NCBI GenBank assembly: GCA_003168375.1
Contig: PMSI01000001.1
Location: forward strand, 496,001 to 560,000
Direction: 5' to 3'
Source: Vulcanimicrobiota bacterium
GTDB lineage: Bacteria > Vulcanimicrobiota > Vulcanimicrobiia > Vulcanimicrobiales > Vulcanimicrobiaceae
DNA: 64,000 bases
Position 1 is the first letter of the stretch. Each line of letters opens with the position of its first letter. Positions 32,174 to 39,237 of the stretch are shown piece after piece. The notes under the pieces were generated by a model. The model was not told the origin of the DNA. It made no database searches and worked only from the letters and a program-made list of their open reading frames with translations. Both the position numbers and the translations under genes were made by a program.

Positions 32174-33042
32174 TAGAGCGTTCCCCCGTCCGAGACGGCG
32201 TCGAGAAACAAGTCTTCCAAATTGCGATCGAGCACGCGCACGCCGCGGCCGCCGAGCTCGCCCAAGTGCCGGGCGACCGCATCGGTCTCGCCGTTGGCGA
32301 ACGCGCGGACCGTCAGGCCGGCGCGTTCGAAACGTGAGACGCCGGTGAAACCGTCGAGCGCGGGGATCGCGCCTTCGAACGTCGCTTCGACGATCTTCGA
32401 GCCGGCGCGCAGGTCGTCGAGCTCGCCGGCGAGCACGAGCTTGCCGTCCCGCATGATCGCGACGTGATCGGCGGCGCGTTCGATCTGGCCGATCTGGTGC
32501 GAGGAGATCAGGATCGTCGCCCCGCCGGTCGCCGCATCGATCAGCAAGTCGAGAACCGCGCGCTGCATGACGGGATCGAGACCGCTCGCCGGTTCGTCGA
32601 GGATCAACAGCGAGGGCCGGTGGGCGATCGCGACGATCAGCGAGAGCGCGGTTTGTTGGCCCTTCGAGAGCCGCTTCGCCTTCTTGCGCATGTCGAGCCG
32701 GAACGTTCCGATCAATTCTTTCGCGCGGGCAGCGTCGTAACCGGGCTGCGTGCGGCGCACGATCTCCAGGTGCTGCGCCACGGTGAGCCAGCCGTACAGC
32801 TGCGGGCGTTCGGGACAGTAGCCGAGTTTCAAGAACGTCGCCGGCGTGAGCGGCTCGCCGTCGAAACGGATCTGGCCCGCGTCCGGCCGCGTGAAGCCGA
32901 GCAGACACTTGAACGCGGTCGTCTTGCCGGCGCCGTTGCGCCCGAGCAGACCGCACACTGAGCCCGACGGAATCTCGAGCGACATCTCGTCGACCGCAAG
33001 CACGTCCTTGTAGCGCTTCGTCAAACCGCTGATCGCGATCAC
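32173..33042 (-). CDS. ABC transporter ATP-binding protein
   Basis: ATPase subunit of 289 residues. Walker A is GLLGRNGAGKTTAFK (about 32-46), the Q-loop region is LGYCPERPQLYGWLTV, the signature is RLSKGQQTALSLI, Walker B is LLILDEPASGLDP and the H-loop is ISSHQIGQIER. A C-terminal domain of about 70 residues follows, as in CcmA/YtrB-type exporters. The start overlaps the GntR stop (ATGA) and the stop is coupled to the permease. The signature has Lys-Gly (LSKGQ), common in this group. It probably energises the adjacent permease in export or in moving a substrate within the membrane. Confidence 0.93.
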   Translation of the reverse strand: MIAISGLTKRYKDVLAVDEMSLEIPSGSVCGLLGRNGAGKTTAFKCLLGFTRPDAGQIRFDGEPLTPATFLKLGYCPERPQLYGWLTVAQHLEIVRRTQPGYDAARAKELIGTFRLDMRKKAKRLSKGQQTALSLIVAIAHRPSLLILDEPASGLDPVMQRAVLDLLIDAATGGATILISSHQIGQIERAADHVAIMRDGKLVLAGELDDLRAGSKIVEATFEGAIPALDGFTGVSRFERAGLTVRAFANGETDAVARHLGELGGRGVRVLDRNLEDLFLDAVSDGGTL

Positions 33043-33443
33043 TTCTCTTCTCCTGAATACGAGCGCGCGATCGAGGCGTCTGCGATGGCTCGAATCTCGC
33101 TGTTGGTGATGCCGAGCGAACGCGCTTCCCGCACGGCATGGTCGACGCCACGCGACACGACGTCGAGCGCGATCTTGCGCGCGTTGTCGAGCGCGCCGTT
33201 CTGGCTGACGAATGAGCCGCGCCCCGTCGCCGTTGCGATGACGCCTTCACGTTCCAGGTCGCGATAGACCCGTGCAACCGTATTGGCGTTCAGCTTCAAA
33301 TCATGAGCCAGCCCCTTCACGGTCGGAAGGCGTTCACCGGGCGAGAGCGCGCCGATCGCGATCGCGCGCTTGATCTGTTCGGTGAGCTGCTGGTAGAGCG
33401 GAGCTCCACCATGCGGGTCGACCGAGAAGAAGGCGGGAGGCAA
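33039..33443 (-). CDS. GntR-family regulator, YtrA subfamily
   Basis: Transcription regulator of 134 residues. A winged-helix DNA-binding domain spans about 10-80: APLYQQLTEQIKRAIAIGALSPGERLPTVKGLAHDLKLNANTVARVYRDLEREG is the classic GntR pattern. It is followed only by a short helical dimerisation tail (about 45 residues), the hallmark of the YtrA subfamily. YtrA regulators normally repress their own operon with ABC genes, as is the layout here. The start is a TTG at 33443, 9 bases after the 38-codon ORF; no better start lies nearby. The inverted repeat over the promoter at 33620-33642 is the likely operator. Confidence 0.9.
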   Translation of the reverse strand: MPPAFFSVDPHGGAPLYQQLTEQIKRAIAIGALSPGERLPTVKGLAHDLKLNANTVARVYRDLEREGVIATATGRGSFVSQNGALDNARKIALDVVSRGVDHAVREARSLGITNSEIRAIADASIARSYSGEEK

Positions 33444-33452
33444 GGCGGTCGC

Positions 33453-33569
33453 TTAGAGCGTGACGCCCCAGCCACGGAACAGCGAGGTGTTCTGGGGGAA
33501 GCGGACCAGGGTGGGGGCAGCCGAAGCCGGCTGGGGGCGGCGGACCGGGCGGGTGGTGTTATCGATCAT
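33453..33569 (-). CDS. 38-codon ORF heading the GntR/ABC operon
   Basis: Short ORF between the operon promoter and the gntR gene. It starts with ATG at 33569 preceded by GGAGAA at ideal spacing, and ends at TAA 33453-33455, 9 bases before gntR. It encodes 38 residues, starting MIDNTTRPVRRPQPA, then SAAPTLVRFPQ, and ending FRGWGVTL. It is basic and Pro-rich, with no signal peptide or membrane helix. The strong ribosome-binding site and position just downstream of an excellent promoter argue that it is translated. It may be a leader peptide controlling gntR translation, a small effector sensed by the regulator, or a peptide exported by the transporter. Nothing establishes which. Confidence 0.55.
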   Translation of the reverse strand: MIDNTTRPVRRPQPASAAPTLVRFPQNTSLFRGWGVTL

Positions 33570-33611
33570 GAGGGTTCTCCGGACGGCTGAGCTTGTGTGG
33601 CTTGTATCGGT

Positions 33612-33647
33612 TTTTCTGGTTATACCCGTTCATGTGGTATAAGTCAA
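33612..33647 (-). promoter_or_regulatory. Sigma70-type promoter with overlapping inverted repeat (GntR operator)
   Basis: On the minus strand, -35 TTGACT (33642-33647) and -10 TATAAC (33619-33624) are separated by exactly 17 bases; transcription should start near 33612, about 43 bases before the 38-codon ORF. A perfect inverted repeat TTATACC-N9-GGTATAA (33620-33626 and 33636-33642) covers the spacer and most of the -10, where a bound YtrA-type GntR dimer would block polymerase. Such repeats are typical of GntR operators. Confidence 0.75.
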
Positions 33648-33678
33648 GCCTCCCGCAGAAGATTTCTTGGGGCCGCCG

Positions 33679-35673
33679 TCAGCCCGCGAAAGGCGACCCC
33701 AGCTGGATATGGCCCGGGGGGCCGCCGACTTTGCCGCGCTGGACGTCGAAATCGTGGGGTTTGCCGTCGTAGGCGCGCAGCTGGGTTTGGTAGGTGCCGT
33801 ACTCCCACCAGAAGCGGCCGTCGAGCTTGTCGATCACGTCGCCGGTGCGTAGTCCCGCCTCGTATGCCGGGCCGCCGGGGCGCACCAGCGCCCGCATGTA
33901 GCCGTCGGCCGGCTTGAAGAGCACGTAGAAGTAGGTCGGGCTCGGACTCGACGGATCGAAGGCGAGCCCGCGCTCGAACACCTCGGCGGCGAGGGCCGGA
34001 TGCTCGCGTGACCAGACGCGCACGCGGAACAGCGTGTCGAGCGCCGCGGCGCGCACGTCCTTTTGCGCGTGCCATTCGTCGACGCTCCAGCCGGCGCAGT
34101 CGAGTAGCTCGAGGCCGACGTCGCGGCCGTCGCGCCCGAGCGGTGTCACGCTCAGTTTCATCACCGCAGCGTAGGGTTTCGCGCGACAATCGCTCGCCGC
34201 CGGATCGTTCGGCGCCGCAACGACGCGATAGCCCTGCCAGCCGCGCGCGACCGCTTCGGCGACTTCGTGCGCGGCGCGCGCACCGTCCGGCGTGCCGTCG
34301 TCGATCACCGCGATCGTGCGGGCCGACGAGGCGGGCGCGTACAGGCCGCCCGCGTCGAGCGTCGCGGCGGCGGCGGCGCGCGGCGGGAACGGCGGCGTAC
34401 CGAACAGCGCGCTGCCGAAGACGACGACCGCGAGCGCGGCGAGCGTCGCGACGCCGACCTGCCACGGCAGCAGCAGGCGCGTGATGCGCTCGACGCCGGT
34501 CCCGGTAAAGTTCGCGACCCACACGTTTTGCGTGTTCGTCGGATCGCAGACGTTCTGCACCTGCACCACCGCCATCACCGCGCCGACCAGCGCGACCGCC
34601 GGCAGCACGTGCAGCGTCAACAGCACGGTGTAGACGCCGATCCCGACGCCGTAGGGGTTCAGCGGGCCGCGGTAGAGCGCGAGCGGTGAGAGCAGCCCGA
34701 ACAGCACGACGTAGGCGACCGGCGAACGCGGCGCGACCGCCGCGACCAGCGGCGTCACCGCGGCCTGCACCTGCGGCGTGTTCGCCGCGACGAGCAGCAT
34801 CCCGATCCCGATCATCAGAATCGTCGCCGGCGCGACGTCCTCGATCCCGCGGATCCACGCGGCCATCAGCGTCTTCACGGCGGCGCGCGGGCGCGTCACG
34901 AGCACGGCATAGACCGCGGCGAGCGCAAAACCTACGATCGCGTCGACACCGAACCCGCGCAGCAGCACGAGCGGCAGGATCGGTGCGATCAGCGCCAGCG
35001 GGCCGACGCGCTTGCGCGGCTGCTCGCCGGGTTCCACCTTCGTCGCGTAACCGCGCGCCGCGCGCGCGCGGACCAGCGCGTACACGACGAGCACCGCGGC
35101 CTGGATCCCGAAGATCACGAAGGCGTAGCTCTGGAACGCGGTGCGGTCGACGCCGAAGATCGTGCCGTAGAACTTCCACTGCGCGATGTTGAGGATGTAC
35201 CCGAGCCCGAATGCGAGCAGGAAGAGCGTCGCCGAGGTCGCGCGCGGGACACCGACCGTCATCAGCACCGGCAGCACGATCGTGCCGATCATGATGATCG
35301 CGCCGAGCCCGGTGACCGTCGTGAACAGCACCGCGACGACGGCGCACATCAGCAGCGAGAGCACCAGCGGGCGATCGCCGCCGAACTCCGCCGCATAGGT
35401 CACGAGCGTCTCGGCGATCCCGGTCGAGAGCACGACGCGGCTGAGCAGCGCGCCGAAGAACAGCGTCGCGTAAACCGGCGCCAGCTTCACCGCACCGAGC
35501 GTGACGATCGAGGCGAGATCGGGAACGCCGGCGAGCGCCGCGGTCGCCAGCGCCATCAGCGGGACTGCGAGCAGCGCCGGCAGCTTGCGCGCGATCATAA
35601 GCGCCGCGAGCGCGAGGAAGACGAGGACGATCGCGATTCCGCTCAGCGGGCCGATGACATCACCTCGTCCCAC
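33679..35673 (-). CDS. Multi-helix ion transporter fused to C-terminal PDZ-like domain
   Basis: Large protein of about 660 residues. The first ~440 form a 10-12-helix permease of the ion-transporter/GntP-CitMHS kind (VTGLGAIIMIGTIVLPVLMTVG, FGLGYILNIAQWKFYG, QVQNVCDPTNTQNVWVANF). A linker with one further helix leads to an extracytoplasmic region of about 200 residues ending in a PDZ-like domain (LVRPGGPAYEAGLRTGDVIDKLDGR). The GTG at 35673 is the nearest canonical start; a CTG at 35646 overlapping the upstream stop as CTGA fits the first helix equally well. It follows a GH20 gene in the same operon, so it may import organic acids or sugar-derived compounds. The PDZ fusion is unusual. Confidence 0.75.
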   Translation of the reverse strand: MGRGDVIGPLSGIAIVLVFLALAALMIARKLPALLAVPLMALATAALAGVPDLASIVTLGAVKLAPVYATLFFGALLSRVVLSTGIAETLVTYAAEFGGDRPLVLSLLMCAVVAVLFTTVTGLGAIIMIGTIVLPVLMTVGVPRATSATLFLLAFGLGYILNIAQWKFYGTIFGVDRTAFQSYAFVIFGIQAAVLVVYALVRARAARGYATKVEPGEQPRKRVGPLALIAPILPLVLLRGFGVDAIVGFALAAVYAVLVTRPRAAVKTLMAAWIRGIEDVAPATILMIGIGMLLVAANTPQVQAAVTPLVAAVAPRSPVAYVVLFGLLSPLALYRGPLNPYGVGIGVYTVLLTLHVLPAVALVGAVMAVVQVQNVCDPTNTQNVWVANFTGTGVERITRLLLPWQVGVATLAALAVVVFGSALFGTPPFPPRAAAAATLDAGGLYAPASSARTIAVIDDGTPDGARAAHEVAEAVARGWQGYRVVAAPNDPAASDCRAKPYAAVMKLSVTPLGRDGRDVGLELLDCAGWSVDEWHAQKDVRAAALDTLFRVRVWSREHPALAAEVFERGLAFDPSSPSPTYFYVLFKPADGYMRALVRPGGPAYEAGLRTGDVIDKLDGRFWWEYGTYQTQLRAYDGKPHDFDVQRGKVGGPPGHIQLGSPFAG

Positions 35674-37664
35674 GGCGGGACGGTGCCTTTGCGCAGGTAG
35701 TCCTCGCGCATCACGCCGTCGATCCGGTCGGCGCAGCGCTGGGCGTCGTTCTCGCCGATGCGGTAGTGCGCGAGCATGTGGTCGAGCCCGGGCTGCGTGC
35801 TCTCGTGCCGCCAAGCGGCCGCGTACAGCGGCTCGATGTTGGCGAGCCCGTCGCGCAGCTCCCAGCATAGGTACTTCGCGACGGCGAGACTGCGGTAGGC
35901 CTGCGACGTGCCGAGCACCGTCGCGTGCGAGCGCGCATCGTCGTAATAATCGCGCGCCTCTTTCCCGATCTGCAGGCGGCGCGCAAGCTGATCGTAGCGC
36001 AGCGCGCCGAGCTTCATCACCGCGGCAGCCTCGGGATGCAGCGGCGGGCTCGCGTTCCACAAGTGAGCGAGGACTGCTTCCGCCCGCGTGCGTACACCGG
36101 CGAGATCGAGCGGACGCGCGCGGGACTGCACGCGCGGATCGAAGGGATCGCGCCAGAAGAGGTAGTCGGGCGGATCGGACGGCGTCGTGCGGAGCATCGG
36201 GCGGATCGCCTGCAGCGCATCGAGATCGCTCGCGTACCGAGCGTCGCCGGTGCCGAAGAACGCGCGCGCGAAGGTGCGATGCCAAGTCGCATCATCCACC
36301 GGTCCCTGTTGCCAGGCAGTCGCGGCCGCGTAGGCGACGGACGGCCAAGTGGCCTCGAAAAGCGTCTCGCCGTCGTCGTGCCACACGGTCATGAACATGC
36401 CGAGCATCCCGCGCACACCCTTCGCTTCGCCGACGAACCCGCCGACGTTCGCATATGCGGTACCCAGATCGGGATAGATCTCGTTCCAGTTCGCGGCGCC
36501 CGGCGAGACCATCTGAGCGAAGCCCGCGCTCGCGATCGTGTCGATGTACGGCTTGTACGTCTTCTCGGCACCATAGTGGAACGTGACGACGACGGTATTC
36601 TTCGGGATGAGCTCGAGTATCGAGCGGTCTTGCTGGATCGCGTCGTCCCAGATCATCGGCCGCGTCCGTCCGGGCGGCAAGAAGGACGCGACCCGCTTGA
36701 CGTGGTCGGCGAACACCTGCGCGGTCCGCGGCGTGCGTCCGCGGCCCAAATCGATCGGTTCGTCCGAACCGAGGTGGACGAACGGCACCGGCTGCGTCGC
36801 AGCGACGACGCTCTTCACCAGGGGCTCGAGATACTGGTAGGTCGCCGGATCACTCTCCGCGAGGAGATAGCCGTGCGGCAACTCCGCCTGCGGGGCGAGC
36901 TGCTCCCACTTGAGCGTCTCGTGCATGTGCGCGAACGTCTGCTGCTCCGGTATCAGCGTGACGTGGAACCGCCGAGCGTAGACAGCCAGCTCGTGCAATT
37001 GCGCCGGCGTCCAGCCGTTGGGCCACGCGACGAACGGGTACCGCGGATCGACGACCACCTGCTCCATGTACGGCGACCAGCCGTTGATCTTCAGCGTCGC
37101 GAGCGTGCGGATGCGCTCCTTCGCGTACCGCATCGTCGGGAACGGGCCGCGCGAGACGTCGTCGGAGACGATCCGCCACCGAAGCTTCGGCGTGTCGACG
37201 ATCTCGACGCACGGCAGCACCCAGTGCCCGCCGCGGCGCTCGGGGAGCTGCGCGAGCGTCATCATCGCATCGAAGCTCGCTTCGGCGTCGCCGGGGAAGA
37301 TGCTGATCAGATTGCTGCGGACGCTGAGCCGATAACCGTGCGGATCAGGAAACGAGAGTTTCCCTGGATTCGTGTACACGAAGACGTCGAGCGCGCTTGC
37401 GACCGGCGACGCGTACGCCGGCGCGGGGATGCCGAGCGCGACCCAGCGTTCGCGCAGCAGTTCGAACCCGGCATGGTCGGCGCTCCCGTGGAAGCGCAGC
37501 GGCCGGTCGAGCGATCGCGGCGCTTCGCAGGCCGCCGGCTCGACGCTGGCCGGCCGCGGAACGAGCGCCGGTGGCTGCGGGTCGGCCGTAGCCGCGGCGA
37601 CCGGGATCGCACCGGCGGCGACTCCGGCGAGCAGGACGAAGACCGCGACGAGGAACGATCGCAC
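35643..37664 (-). CDS. Secreted GH20 beta-N-acetylhexosaminidase
   Basis: Family 20 glycosidase of 673 residues with an N-terminal signal peptide (about 1-25). A GH20b-like domain (about 35-150) precedes the TIM barrel. The catalytic Asp-Glu pair of GH20 is in PFVHLGSDEPIDLGRG; active-site neighbours include MIWDDAIQQD and FMTVWHDDGETLFEATWP. The reaction is release of terminal GlcNAc or GalNAc through substrate-assisted catalysis. A C-terminal helical region of about 200 residues follows the barrel. The gene probably feeds the NanE/kinase pathway encoded elsewhere in the window. Its stop overlaps the transporter gene downstream. Confidence 0.9.
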   Translation of the reverse strand: MRSFLVAVFVLLAGVAAGAIPVAAATADPQPPALVPRPASVEPAACEAPRSLDRPLRFHGSADHAGFELLRERWVALGIPAPAYASPVASALDVFVYTNPGKLSFPDPHGYRLSVRSNLISIFPGDAEASFDAMMTLAQLPERRGGHWVLPCVEIVDTPKLRWRIVSDDVSRGPFPTMRYAKERIRTLATLKINGWSPYMEQVVVDPRYPFVAWPNGWTPAQLHELAVYARRFHVTLIPEQQTFAHMHETLKWEQLAPQAELPHGYLLAESDPATYQYLEPLVKSVVAATQPVPFVHLGSDEPIDLGRGRTPRTAQVFADHVKRVASFLPPGRTRPMIWDDAIQQDRSILELIPKNTVVVTFHYGAEKTYKPYIDTIASAGFAQMVSPGAANWNEIYPDLGTAYANVGGFVGEAKGVRGMLGMFMTVWHDDGETLFEATWPSVAYAAATAWQQGPVDDATWHRTFARAFFGTGDARYASDLDALQAIRPMLRTTPSDPPDYLFWRDPFDPRVQSRARPLDLAGVRTRAEAVLAHLWNASPPLHPEAAAVMKLGALRYDQLARRLQIGKEARDYYDDARSHATVLGTSQAYRSLAVAKYLCWELRDGLANIEPLYAAAWRHESTQPGLDHMLAHYRIGENDAQRCADRIDGVMREDYLRKGTVPPWDEVMSSAR

Positions 37665-37684
37665 GTCCCGCGCTACACCAGCGC

Positions 37685-38629
37685 GTGCGCCGTCTCCTCG
37701 CCCTCGTCTGCTTTGCAGCGTTTGTCGCGACGCTCGCCCCGGCCGCAGACGCCGACGGAGGGGCGAATCGCAGCCTCGCGATCGCGACCACCCTGCCCTC
37801 GAACGCGACGGCCGCGATCGACCGGCTCGTCGAGGACGGGATCCGCGCCGGCGACTTCCCGGGCGCCGTCGTCGTCGTCGCCTCGTCGCAGCGCATCCTC
37901 TACCGAAAGGCGTATGGTGCGCGCAGCCTCGACCCGCGCGTCCCGAACGACCCCTCGACGATCTACGAGTTCGCCTCGGTGACGAAGCCCGCGGTCACCG
38001 CCACCGCCGTCATGACGCTGGTCGAGCGCGGCGTGCTGCGCACCTCCGACCGGGTCGCCCGCTGGATCCCAGAGTTCGCCGCGAACGGCAAGCACAACGT
38101 CACCATCGCGCAAATGCTCACGCACACCGCTGGGATGCCGCCGGTCTTCAAGGAGTCCGACTACGGCGCCGACCGCGCGACGATTCTGCGGCACGCCTAC
38201 GAAGCGCCGCTCCGCTTCGCACCGGGCTCCGGGAACGAGTACAGCAACCTCGCGTTCATCGTGCTGACCGAAGTGATCGCGCGCGCGAGCGGGACGTCGT
38301 ACGAGCGGTTCGCGCGCGAGGCGATCTTCGCGCCGCTCGACATGCGCGACGCAGCGTTCGACGTCACGATCGACGCCGCGCATCGCGCTCGGCTCGCGCC
38401 GCAGCTGCGCGGCGAGAGCGAGGAGCTGCTGCGGAAACGCTTCGGGACGGTCCCCGGGGTGAACGGACATGCCGGGCTGCTCGCGACCGCGGACGACGTG
38501 ACGAAGCTCGCGGTGGGATACTTGCGCGCCGCACGCGGCCTGTCCGCGCCGGGCTTTCCGCTCGCGCCGACGCGGCGTCCGTCACCGGCAGCGGCGGCGC
38601 CGTCGCCGAGCCCTTCGAACTCGCCTTGA
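37685..38629 (+). CDS. Beta-lactamase-fold serine hydrolase (CubicO/class C group)
   Basis: Exported serine hydrolase of 314 residues with a signal peptide (about 1-23). The nucleophile motif SxxK is in YEFASVTKPAVTATAV, the YxN motif in GNEYSNLAFIVLTEV, and GHAGLLATADDVTKLA represents the third motif region. This is the class C/CubicO family of penicillin-binding-protein-like esterases and peptidases. The last 30 residues are Pro/Ser/Ala-rich and replace the usual C-terminal helix, so the protein may be shortened. Its stop overlaps the TTG start of the next gene (TTGA). It is probably a cell-wall peptidase or esterase rather than a true beta-lactamase. Confidence 0.85.
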   Translation: MRRLLALVCFAAFVATLAPAADADGGANRSLAIATTLPSNATAAIDRLVEDGIRAGDFPGAVVVVASSQRILYRKAYGARSLDPRVPNDPSTIYEFASVTKPAVTATAVMTLVERGVLRTSDRVARWIPEFAANGKHNVTIAQMLTHTAGMPPVFKESDYGADRATILRHAYEAPLRFAPGSGNEYSNLAFIVLTEVIARASGTSYERFAREAIFAPLDMRDAAFDVTIDAAHRARLAPQLRGESEELLRKRFGTVPGVNGHAGLLATADDVTKLAVGYLRAARGLSAPGFPLAPTRRPSPAAAAPSPSPSNSP

Positions 38630-39201
38630 CGCTGTTCCTCGGCGCGCTGCTCGCGATCGCGTTCGCACCGGGCACCGACGAGGAGGTCGTGCAGCGCGCC
38701 CACGTGCGCTTCAGTACCGCGGAGCTCGTCGGCGCGTCGTGCCGCGATGTGATCGCGGGCGCGCCCGAACCCGGCGAGGCGAACATCGTCTTCGAGTTCA
38801 CAATCGTCGGAGGGCGGCGCGCCGCGGCCGGGCGCTATACCGGCAAGGTGGCGTTCGCGCTCAACGACGTCGTCATCACGATGCCGAAGTCGATCTCGTG
38901 GCCGCACATGACGCAAGCCGACCACGAGCGGGCCGACGCGCTGCGCCGCGCCATCTATCACCACGAAATCGGCCACGTGCGCGTCGCGGAAGCCGTCCGC
39001 GACGCGCTGAACGAGCACGACGCCCTCGTCGCCCCCGACCCGTTCGCGCTGCGCGCCGTCGCCGACGCGCTCGGGCGCGAGGGCTTCGACCGTTTCAAGC
39101 GCGAGGAGCGCAGCTACGACGAGATGACGAGTCACGGCCGCCGGCAGCGTCTCGCGCCCGGCGACCTGGCCGGCCCCGACACGATCATCCGCTGCTCGTA
39201 G
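38626..39201 (+). CDS. Secreted HExxH protease, DUF922-like
   Basis: Protein of 191 residues starting at a TTG that overlaps the previous stop (TTGA). The N-terminus (TLFLGALLAIAFAPG) is a signal peptide or anchor. The core has VAFALNDVVITMPKSISWP, then ALRRAIYHHEIGHVRVAEAVRDALN, with HEIGH as the zinc-binding motif, as in DUF922 (Savinase-related Zn protease) proteins. There are two Cys (SCRDV and the terminal IIRCS) that may pair. The long open frame upstream is a shadow of the hydrolase gene, so the TTG is the most economical start. Substrate unknown; coupling to a cell-wall-type hydrolase suggests an envelope role. Confidence 0.7.
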   Translation: MTLFLGALLAIAFAPGTDEEVVQRAHVRFSTAELVGASCRDVIAGAPEPGEANIVFEFTIVGGRRAAAGRYTGKVAFALNDVVITMPKSISWPHMTQADHERADALRRAIYHHEIGHVRVAEAVRDALNEHDALVAPDPFALRAVADALGREGFDRFKREERSYDEMTSHGRRQRLAPGDLAGPDTIIRCS

Positions 39202-39237
39202 CGGGGGGACCGCCCCCTAACGGACGAACGGACCGCC

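Noticed and set aside
35643-35673. CTGA start as firm evidence for CTG initiation of the transporter gene
   Set aside because: A canonical GTG (35673) is available in frame just upstream, so this junction only supports, and does not prove, CTG use.
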